Below, piece after piece: positions 52,792 to 64,000 of a stretch of 64,000 bases of DNA. Origin of the DNA: Flaccisagitta enflata. Its lineage: Eukaryota; Chaetognatha; Sagittoidea; Aphragmophora. Below the pieces are notes generated by a model. It saw only the letters and a program-made list of their open reading frames with translations, was not told the origin of the DNA and made no database searches. The DNA lies in NCBI GenBank assembly GCA_965153355.1, contig OZ231128.1, positions 33,356,001 to 33,420,000 of the forward strand. Direction: 5' to 3'. The position numbers were made by a program, and so were the translations under genes. The first letter of the stretch is position 1; each line of letters starts with the position of its first letter.

Positions 52792-53526
52792 ATGGGTGGT
52801 CACAGAAAAAATAACCAAAATATTTTTTTTTTCCAATATATTTCTAATAGGTTTTATACTTCTATATTCCTTTAGAAACATCTTTTTAAAAAATTTCACT
52901 TTTACATTCAATATGATGGTTTAATACAGACAAAGTAATTCTTTTTTCTCATAAATCATTAGTTTTGAAGAAATAAATTGGTTAATTACTATCTTCACAA
53001 ATAAAATCTTTCCACCTCAAAACAAGCATCAACTTTGAAAAAGTGCTGCTCCCTAACTAACAAAACTACTGACCACCGATTGGTCTCATATTGATGAGTT
53101 TAAACAAATCTTTCAATTGGGACCAATCTGGTTGTTATAGCTTTATCCGTTTAAGAGCAGCTCTCTTCCAAAGCTGGTGGTAGTTTTCAGGTGGAAAGAT
53201 TTTTTTTGTGAAGATAGTAAGTCTTGTTTATAATATGTATCGATTTTCATAAGTCTCAATGCTTGAGTTAGGAGATTTAAATCGATTCTTTTTTCAATCT
53301 TTTTTTGTCATATTTCCATTTTTAGAAATTTTGTAACATATTTTGATTATTCTATTACTGTAGTTAACAAACCTATATAAGATCTTTATTAATTGTATAA
53401 AAGAATTTTTTCTAAAACCTTTATTGATAAAAGAAATATCAATATGAAAAATGAAATGGTTTGTTTGATATCTTTTTAAAAAAGTTATGAGGAAACTAGA
53501 AAGTTACTTTTTCTTTGACCACCCGT
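52792..53526. mobile_element. Fold-back MITE, 735 bp, TA target
   Basis: The left end atgggtggtcacagaaaaaa is mirrored, with few mismatches, by ctttttctttgaccacccgt. TA flanks both ends (52790-52791 and 53527-53528). Complementarity continues inside: tatcttcacaaa and ctttccacct in the left half against aggtggaaag and tttgtgaagata in the right. No coding frame. This fits a Tc1/mariner-type fold-back element, unrelated in sequence to the 29.7-kb one. Confidence 0.8.
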
Positions 53527-53528
53527 TA

Positions 53529-54035
53529 TCTGATTGTCCTTCCATCCATCTGTCTTTCCATCCATCTGCCCATTGGCTCCACATTCCCTAATGGTGACTC
53601 ACCATTGGTGTGAGGCTTTTGCATCACTATCCCTACCTTTAGCCTTTGCATCACTGCTTAAGACTACCCACTTAAGACTGGGGATGGCATTGTATTGCCT
53701 AGTTCTGATTTTCATGCATAAACAAAGTTTTAGCATCGTGATTCCATTGACGAAAGCTTCATCAGGCAAACAATCTCTCACATGATTATAAAATCATGGT
53801 GTTGAAAATTGTTTTTCATCGTTTTTCATGAAACTACATGTATCAATTCATCATTCACTAATCTGGCATCTATAGCTCGAGCCACTAAAGAATAAGTTAT
53901 CAAATGCTAAAGGAGGAAAAAACAAGGACAGAGGGATGTCCGTAAGAGGCAAGCTATCTATTTGTAATAAGTCAGTCAGTTGAAACCCCTGTTTGAAAAC
54001 TTTTTTTTTGCCATATTTAGATTATCAAATTGAAG

Positions 54036-54040
<5 letters not shown>
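53529..54040. other. Unique sequence
   Basis: A CCAT-rich patch lies near 53540-53575 and a tttagcctttgcatcactg phrase recurs once. No gene was recognised. Confidence 0.4.

Positions 54041-54131
<91 letters not shown>
54041..54131. repeat. (GA)n microsatellite
   Basis: About 90 bp of GA. Confidence 0.97.
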
Positions 54132-54133
<2 letters not shown>

Positions 54134-54333
54134 GTGACCATTTTTTTCACCATCCTCGGCGATCAGTCGGTGCTTCCCGACCTCAGTTCGGCGCTCAGAT
54201 TGCGAGGATTAAAGTTAGTGGTCAAATATTTGTAAACCATTCCCGCATGTGCTCTGCATGAGCGGGCCATGGGCCACACTGAGCGCCGAGACTCGATCTC
54301 GATGCGCCGAAAGTGTAGGACCTCAATATATAC

Positions 54334-55573
<1,240 letters not shown>

Positions 55574-55614
55574 GGGAAAAAGGAAAAAAAAAAGAAATTA
55601 TTGAGATTCACGTT

Positions 55615-55802
55615 TCATGACGTCATCCCGACGACGCCGGTGTTACCTGATTGGCCAGGATCACAAGACGGCGTCGGCGTAGTCGACCAATCGCAATCGA
55701 CGAAAAGCCATGGGTTCTTCCGTTGTGTGTACACGTCCGACCGACCTTTCCTGGAGGCTCTTTACAGTATGCTTTCAAGAACATTGTCAGACACTGGTGA
55801 GG
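55615..55802 (+). promoter_or_regulatory. CpG-rich promoter-like patch (CRE and CCAAT)
   Basis: A full palindromic CRE (TGACGTCA) sits at 55618-55625. Inverted CCAAT (attgg) lies at 55650-55654 and CCAAT at 55687-55691. The patch is unusually CpG-rich for this window. A donor-like ggtgag lies near 55798. It could be the promoter and first exon of an unknown gene, but no downstream gene is recognised before the LTR element. Confidence 0.35.
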
Positions 55803-56347
55803 GGGGGGGGGGGGGTTGGAGGAAGGAAAGGAAGTACGGGGGGGGGGGTGCACGCGGGTCGGACGAGAGGTGAAACATAACAACGCGTGAGTTTTATGTT
55901 CCAGCGTGAAAGTATGCTTGAGGGAAAGGCAGTGGGAGGGGCTTATTTCTTTACTGTCCCATTGGCAACTGGAACTCATGCTTTTACTGCCTTTTATTTG
56001 GGAAATAGATGTTCGATTCGAGCCGGAAATTGTGGTTTACCACCAAAGGTAAAGCAAGATGTATATGCGAATGAATTACTATCTGGAACAAAAGCAAATG
56101 AAAAAGATGTCTTCCAGTCCATCTAATGGTCTGTCCATTTCTTGGTTCATCTATTGGTCTGTCTATTGGTCTGTCTATTGGTCTGTCAGTCCTGAACCTT
56201 TTTCCTTGTCATCGTTTATGGGCGAGTTTTACAACTCCTGTCAAAATCCCTGGTTAAGATCTTTTTATCACTGCCCACGCCCTTACACACGCAACTTGAG
56301 TGACCAAATTATTATTCTTATTCACTCAATGAGATAAAGTCTTATTG
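55803..56347. other. Unique DNA between promoter-like patch and LTR element
   Basis: G-runs lie at 55801-55815 and 55840-55848. An open stretch of 79 codons (55887-56126) has no recognised domain. ctattggtctgt repeats three times near 56150-56185. Confidence 0.4.
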
Positions 56348-56352
56348 TAACC

Positions 56353-56601
56353 TTAAGGCACTGCGGCCATTGCTGACTCGTCAATCTTGAGAGCTGATAT
56401 GCAATAAACGAATTATTGGGGTATTCTACATATATTCATCCACAAGTGTGATATGGGTGAGGTAACATGAGGGGGTCTGTACAGGAGAGAGTCGAGAGTG
56501 AGACTGCATGTGCGTTGCGATCGAGAATTTATGCTAGAGAGAGAACCAGGAAGAGGAAGAGGATCAAAAAGTGCCATTCAGCGAGGGCCAATAGTCCTCT
56601 G
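56353..56601 (-). repeat. 3' LTR
   Basis: It matches 63512-63761 along its whole length, with at most one base difference that I could find. It is bounded by gtaac on the outside and by a purine tract (minus strand) on the inside. Confidence 0.85.
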
Positions 56602-56616
56602 CCTCCCCTTGCTTGG
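56602..56616 (-). other. Polypurine tract candidate
   Basis: On the minus strand aagcaaggggagg directly precedes the 3' LTR start cagagg. This is the expected site and composition for plus-strand priming. Confidence 0.6.
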
Positions 56617-57059
56617 CTTTAGCTGTTTTGCTTACAGGGGAAAGTAAACAAAACAGCGATAACCTAACAGGGCAAAACTAGAAAAAAGCATTTATGGGAA
56701 AAGTGAAAGGGAACCTAGTGGAAGGGGGGGGGGGGATGGGGGTAAGACAATAACAATGAAAGTTACACTGTAAAAATATGATGTCTAGCAGTTGAAAGTT
56801 GGCTTATTTTACAAGGTGTTCTTTGCAGCTAAAAGAATTGATATACAAAAGGAGCATTTCCGCTGGACGTAAGGTGCAAAAAAAATTTTAAGAAATACCA
56901 TCAGAAATACTTAGGATATTTGATTAGCTTAGTGCTTAGTGCTTAGAGGAACAGGGGACAAAAATGTTGGGGTTTATGTCATTAAAGAAATACAAGTATG
57001 TACCAAGGCACCAATCTCGTGGAAGTCAACAAGGGAAGCTATGTACAGCAACTACATGG

Positions 57060-57180
57060 GGCTTTTTTTTTCTTTTTTTTTTTTTCTTTTAGTTTTTTTT
57101 TTTTTTTTTTTATTTTCTCTTTTATTCCTTTTTTTTTTTTTTTTTTTTTTTATTGTTTTTTTTTTTTTTGGTTTTTGTAA
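57060..57180. repeat. T-rich low-complexity tract
   Basis: T-runs with single C, G or A interruptions inside the LTR element. A-rich on the element's sense strand. Confidence 0.9.
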
Positions 57181-58014
57181 TTTTCTTTTTCTATTTACAA
57201 AACGCGAAGAGAAAGAAAGAAAAGGTTGCACAATTTTCTAAAGGGCAGCAACCTCAAATCAATGGGAAAAAGAAGGCAGGCAAGGTTTTTCTAAGCATCA
57301 CATCCACCCTAAAATATCCTTTGGTCAATCATGTAGGGGAGTCACAATACTTCTGGGGTATCAATCATTACAACTAAGGGAAAAACGGGTAATACCAAGC
57401 AAAAAGGTTATCTGCAAGGGAGGTTATTTTGCCACATGATCATGTAAGATGTACCACATACCTATGAAATTCACTGCAAACCCAAATATTTTAGAGAAAA
57501 AGGTACGCATCATTGACAGAAAAGCACAGCATGGTCTTAAACTTAAGTATGGAATAGTAAGAAGAATGTAGCGATAGGGTTTTGTTTGCAAAAGTAAGTG
57601 AAGGTTTAAAAGGCAACCATCTTCATTGCTGCTATTCAACAATGGAAATATGCAGACTGAGCTGAAATTCTTTTTGGATATCAACTCAGTAGCTTCTCTG
57701 CATAATTTAGCATCGAAAAATAAAGAACAAACATACTAAATCAGTTGACATTTAACTCTGCCATCATGTACAAAAATTGAAGGTACAATTATTGATACAA
57801 ACAGGTTTTTCTTTGCCAGTCCCCAAAATTTTCTCCACAGTCGTTTAGCTTCACCAAAAATCCTGAAGTCTGCTCTCCCTGGGCCGGTCCGTCCAATTTG
57901 TCGTTTCCGCACACACTGTCTGTCTAGGTCTGCTGCTGATGAAGAGTGCTGATGAGGAGTGCTGATGATGGGGGCAGCACGGTTGACACCAACATGTCAA
58001 CAACAACAGTTCAG
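57181..58014. other. Internal LTR-element DNA, no recognised coding
   Basis: An open stretch of 86 codons on the minus strand (57424-57684) has no retroelement motifs. Confidence 0.4.
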
Positions 58015-58053
58015 TTGTTGTTGTTGTTGTTGTTGTTGTTTGTTGTGGACAGT

Positions 58054-58097
<44 letters not shown>

Positions 58098-58099
58098 GC

Positions 58100-58155
<56 letters not shown>

Positions 58156-58165
58156 TTGCTGTTGC

Positions 58166-58199
<34 letters not shown>

Positions 58200-58260
58200 G
58201 ATAGTCTTGTTGTTGTTGTTAATGTTGTTGTTGTTGTTGTTGTTGCTGCTGCTGTGGTTG
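58015..58260. repeat. (TTG)n array inside the LTR element
   Basis: About 245 bp of TTG with short interruptions. Confidence 0.95.
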
Positions 58261-58363
58261 TTGCCAGTTGTTGTTGTAGACTGTTTCTGTTGCCACTGTG
58301 TTGGTGATGAAGATGGTGATGATCCAAATATGCAATGGTTTTGTCTAGGTAACATCCCCTGGC

Positions 58364-58472
<109 letters not shown>

Positions 58473-59002
58473 GAGTGTCAGCTTATGTGATGTCAGAGTA
58501 AGAACTTTTACAGAAAAGCTGCCCATGGGTGAAGAGAGAGAGGAGTGCAAGAAATTACAACATCTGACTGAGGAGGGAATTGGATTATCAAAACAAGTGA
58601 AAGGTAGATCACAAAATTTTGGAAATTCAAGATAAAGTATGGGTGACATTTCTGTTGTCTTTAAGATAAACAAAGGAAAGGGAACAGGCAAGTGAAAGGT
58701 AGAAGATAAAAGGAAACATATGTATGAAATGAAAACAGATAACAATTGACGATCAAATTTATCATTTTTGACTGATCAATTAAAAGCTTAGAAAACCAGG
58801 AGATAATCAGTCTAGGCACTGAGACAGACAGAGGCATGGTCAAAACTGAAGAGGGAGAAAGCATGACATCCACATGGTTTCACTGATGGCAAAGCAAATG
58901 GGCAGACATCTCAGCAATTGGGGCAGGTCGAGAAAGATAAGTTGGCTTGCTCAAGGAAGTGAGTGAAAAGAGCTGCACATGGGTGAGGAAGGAGAGGGAG
59001 AG

Positions 59003-59006
<4 letters not shown>

Positions 59007-59087
<81 letters not shown>
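59007..59087. repeat. (GA)n array inside the LTR element
   Basis: About 80 bp of GA. Confidence 0.97.
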
Positions 59088-59091
<4 letters not shown>

Positions 59092-59317
59092 ATCGTGAAG
59101 CTGGCTACCAATGACGAGATCCTTTCATTGGAAGAGGATGAGGATGCCTTTAGGACCAAATTTAGGGTGCTGGCTTGTGCACGAAAGAGAAAGAGAGAGA
59201 TCGATAGAGGAGACACCCACGTGGTGCGCTTGATCGAAAAGCCGGTCACCGCTTCGTGTTTTGGAGAAGAAGATGAGGTGAGGGTTGGATAACCGGCCTG
59301 TGCAGCGCTGGAGCTCC

Positions 59318-59320
<3 letters not shown>

Positions 59321-59393
<73 letters not shown>
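59321..59393. repeat. (GA)n array inside the LTR element
   Basis: About 72 bp of GA. The stretch between this and the previous array (59088-59320) and that after it to 59580 contain similar words (gatgaggatga, gctggc-tgtgcac/attg, gaaagagag), suggesting a diverged duplication. Confidence 0.9.
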
Positions 59394-59395
<2 letters not shown>

Positions 59396-59599
59396 TTGCA
59401 GACACGTGGCGCAATTTGCGGATGGCACACGGTGACCCACTCTATTGAAGAGCAAGATGAGGATGAGGAAGATGAAGAGGAGGAGTTGGGTTGCTGGCCT
59501 GTGCATTGCTTGGGATCGATTGAAGAGAAAGCTAGAGTGAGAGCAAGAGAGAGAGCAGGAGGATCGAGGTGAGTCACATGAAGAGGAGGAGGGCTTCAA

Positions 59600-60690
59600 G
59601 CAATGGCAACTGCCCATTCCAGAAAGAGAGAAAGAGGGGGGGGGGGGATTTTGGAACAAAGAAATGGAAAAAAAACCACATGGTCATTGAGGAAGGAAAA
59701 GTAAATCTGCCGGTTTCCATGAGGGTCTTTTGTTCAGTGATGAGTTGGCGCATGCAATGTAATGAAAGGATGAGGAGGAAATTGATGGATGTGACAGCTC
59801 TGCATTCATTTGGCGAAGGAAAAAACAATTGAAAGATTTGATGAAAAAAGGGAAGGGATTATGTGGAAAGGAAAATCTGAAATTTGAAATTTGAAACTAA
59901 AAGTCCATTAGAGCCACGAGGTGAGAGTGATCCCGTGATACTCCGTTGCCACCCGGAACAACAGAAAAAGAAAGTCCTGGTTTTGGGTGGGATTAAGCAA
60001 ATTGGAAATCGCTGAAAGGAAAAGTAGGAGACCATTTTAGTTACCATCTGGAGCAGACTCCCTTTCAAACGATTCCATGAGTAATCAAATTTTGGGGGGT
60101 AGCAACCAGACAAAGAGAATTGAGAAAAGAGGAGGTTTATACAAAATGGTATGATGAGTCATTTCCACGTGGTCAGAAAGGGAAAAGAGAAATGGTTTGA
60201 GAAATCTGTTAAGAGGATAGAAACTGGAAAAATGTCACCGAGAAAAATGTACAAGTAGGCTAGGAGTAAAGGAATAGTGTGGAAGGAAATAAGGGTAAGG
60301 TGAAAAGAAGTAGAGGTTTAGACATTTTGAAAAAGGGACATCATCAATATCTTGTTAAATTTGAAAGAGTAAACCATTGAAAAGGAGGCACAAATAAATG
60401 ATAGCATGTTATCCTAACAAGAAAAAGAGATTTTGGTCAGATATTTGTAATGTTGATTGGATTGCCACACATGGAAAATTGGAAGCTGAGAAAGGTTTTG
60501 AAAACGGTCTTTAAAAAGGGGAGAAAAACATAACCGGGGCCCTGCACTCCTCTTCATACAATGTAGACAGCCTGACCACCAGACAGAAAATCAGAAACAG
60601 CCATAGGAGCATGAAGCACAAAATAATCAGGTCCGGCAAAGTGTGCATTGGCAGCCCAAGAGCGCAACATCACAAAGGCAAGAACATATG
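59600..60690. other. Internal LTR-element DNA, no recognised coding
   Basis: Purine-rich on the plus strand, with a G-run near 59637-59647. Frames are short and without known domains. Confidence 0.4.
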
Positions 60691-60700
60691 AAACATATGA

Positions 60701-62439
<1,739 letters not shown>

Positions 62440-63078
62440 CTAATAAGGGTAGGCAAGATTCACAGACATCAAGGGTCTTATTGGATGTGCCTGATATTCT
62501 TGACATTTGTTGGACTTGGATAGAGGCGCGGTACTAGGTGGTGGTTGAAGGTTTCCGCCTCTTTTATCATTTTTATGTCTGAGGCCTTTGTTTTCCTCCC
62601 TCAATCTCTCTAGCTCAGTGCGAAGTGCTTCATTCTCAAGTGACATCATGTCTAAATCATCTTCCAATTGCTTGTAGGCAGCCGCAGAGTCATGGATATA
62701 TTTAACTACAGTACCACGGGACAAACCCCATGACTCAAGCTGTCGGTCAAGCCTGTCTTTCTGAGGATAAGGGGCGCACAGCTCTTCTTCTGCCAATTCA
62801 GTCAGCCATCTTATGTCCGCCAAAGGAGGAAGATCAAGGGCAGTCAGGGATCTAAAACTAAACAAGGGAAGCCAATGGTGCTTAGGGGGCATTGGCTGAG
62901 GAGAACCTTCCATGGTAAAGCAAGGTGAACTGAATGTATGGTTGTGATTGTAGCTATAACCCAATGGGAGAAAAGAAAATGGTAAACGTCCGCACTCAAA
63001 AAATTTTGGAGATTCCCAGATTTCCCATTTCTTTGGGGGAGAGAGTTTTGTAACTGCAGGGGAATTGACTGAAGCCAT
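62440..63078 (-). CDS. Orphan 212-residue protein in gag position
   Basis: This is the only sizeable non-repetitive frame of the LTR element. It lies about 430 bases after the primer-site candidate, where gag normally begins, and it is in the element's sense direction. The start ATG has a good context (aaaatgg). Residues 1-75 are rich in Pro, Ser, Phe and Tyr. Residues 80-130 contain LDLPPLADIRWLTELAEEEL and WGLSRGTVVKYIHDSAAAY. Residues 134-170 form a strong coiled coil (QLEDDLDMMSLENEALRTEL and ERLREENKGL). The tail is basic then Pro-rich, with a single Cys and no CCHC zinc knuckle. I do not recognise the family. It could be a diverged gag-like multimerising protein, a captured host gene, or a non-functional frame. 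Confidence 0.5.
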   Translation of the reverse strand: MASVNSPAVTKLSPPKKWEIWESPKFFECGRLPFSFLPLGYSYNHNHTFSSPCFTMEGSPQPMPPKHHWLPLFSFRSLTALDLPPLADIRWLTELAEEELCAPYPQKDRLDRQLESWGLSRGTVVKYIHDSAAAYKQLEDDLDMMSLENEALRTELERLREENKGLRHKNDKRGGNLQPPPSTAPLSKSNKCQEYQAHPIRPLMSVNLAYPY

Positions 63079-63495
63079 TTTTAAAGGATAGTCTTTATTC
63101 TTTTTTCCTTCTTTCTGTTTGCCTTTTTTTTTTTTTATTTATTCAGTTTATCACTTCACAAAAATTGTATCACTTGCGGGTGGACATGATGAAAGACTTA
63201 TCTTGATTTGTCTATTTACAGTATGTTTGTCTATTTACAGTGTTTTTTTGTTTTTTTGTAAATATTGCTGGAGAGGGGTTAAGGGCTGTTTGATGGGGAG
63301 TTGATGAAGAATTTGATTGGAGAAAAAAGTTGCCTTTTTTTTTTTTTGAGAAATAAAAAAAAGAGGAGTGGTCGATGAAGGTAGAAAGAAAGTCATTTTT
63401 GTAGTGAGGAAAAAAAATTTAAGGTCGTTTAAATGAAAAGCACGTACTCCCAGGACTCTCAGCTAGCACGGGACTCTTAATCCCAGGGGTAGTAA

Positions 63496-63511
63496 GAGCC
63501 CTTGGGTGCCA
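63496..63511 (-). other. Primer-binding-site candidate
   Basis: On the minus strand tggcacccaagggctc follows the LTR end (ttaag) without a gap. TGG is the complement of the universal tRNA CCA end. The matching tRNA was not identified. Confidence 0.55.
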
Positions 63512-63761
63512 CTTAAGGCACTGCGGCCATTGCTGACTCGTCAATCTTGAGAGCTGATATGCAATAAACGAATTATTGGGGTATTCTACATATATTCATC
63601 CACAAGTGTGATATGGGTGAGGTAACATGAGGGGGTCTGTACAGGAGAGAGTCGAGAGTGAGACTGCATGTGCGTTGCGATCGAGAATTTATGCTAGAGA
63701 GAGAACCAGGAAGAGGAAGAGGATCAAAAAGTGCCATTCAGCGAGGGCCAATAGTCCTCTG
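63512..63761 (-). repeat. 5' LTR
   Basis: Partner of 56353-56601. The outer side is flanked by gtaac and the inner side by the tgg primer-site candidate (minus strand). Confidence 0.85.
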
Positions 63762-63766
63762 GTAAC

Positions 63767-64000
63767 CTTTCAAAGATATTTGACATCTTCAACTACAGAT
63801 TAATTTGACTGGTTAGATTAAAAATATATTCTCAATTTTTTTCATTTTGTCGATGTACTTTGGTTCTAGGTAGTCTTTTTTCTGTCATACTGTCTAGGTT
63901 TCAAAAGAAGCTTACTCTTATGAAATAACTGTCTTCGAAATCTTCACAATTCAGCCAATAACGAAACACGATCCCAGAAGAAGCAAAATTCATATGCATC
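63767..64000. other. Unique flanking sequence
   Basis: AT-rich, nothing recognised. Confidence 0.4.

Overview
This window is eukaryotic nuclear DNA, most likely from an invertebrate animal. It contains a U6 snRNA gene with a metazoan-type core, a TATA box at the Pol III position and a T-run terminator. It also has two tRNA-Arg(TCT)-like sequences, pieces of non-LTR retrotransposons of jockey/CR1 character, and several TA-flanked MITEs. I could not determine the species. No complete protein-coding host gene is visible. Nearly all long open frames lie inside simple repeats and are not evidence for genes.

The window is a mosaic of very long microsatellites, minisatellites and small non-autonomous mobile elements. 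Two interspersed families dominate. Family 1 has about 20 full or partial copies. A full copy starts AACAAGGCC, has a short subterminal motif, usually carries a GACC/GACG/GACA tetranucleotide array, and ends in a hairpin followed by CTAAAAA. The subterminal motif is the reverse complement of the outer arm of the 3' hairpin. Four versions of this pair occur and each copy keeps its own match. This resembles HINE (Helentron-associated) elements, but I see no autonomous partner. Family 2 has about 10 copies or pieces. It has a minisatellite core between inverted arms that hold the palindrome GGCCCCGAAGGGGCC, with a longer extension on one side that ends in AGTCGC.

Layout: 0-7.6 kb holds minisatellites, GAA/GAT/GA arrays, Family 2 and Family 1 copies, a MITE and a 31-bp minisatellite. 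8.1-8.6 kb is the small RNA cluster (U6 and two tRNA-Arg-like). 9-13 kb holds Family 1 and 2 copies, minisatellites, a MITE-like unit and a LINE endonuclease/linker remnant. 14-28 kb holds microsatellites, a hAT-like MITE, a roughly 140-bp tandem repeat and more Family 1 and 2. 29-36 kb holds a fold-back MITE and the largest Family 2 copy. 36-39 kb holds a CCA/CCG tract, a compound GT/CT array joined to the C-terminal end of a LINE reverse transcriptase, and then (AAC)n arrays with duplicated spacers. 40-55 kb holds further Family 1 and 2 copies, (TTG)n, (TTC)n, GA and GT arrays, a 1-kb Family 1 element and a 735-bp fold-back MITE. 55.6-55.8 kb is a promoter-like CpG-rich patch.

56.35-63.77 kb is a minus-strand LTR-retrotransposon-like element. 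It has effectively identical roughly 250-bp LTRs, a 5-bp target duplication, a TGG-start primer-site candidate next to the 5' LTR and a purine tract next to the 3' LTR. It has no recognisable pol. Its only substantial frame is a 212-residue orphan protein with a coiled coil, in the position where gag normally lies.
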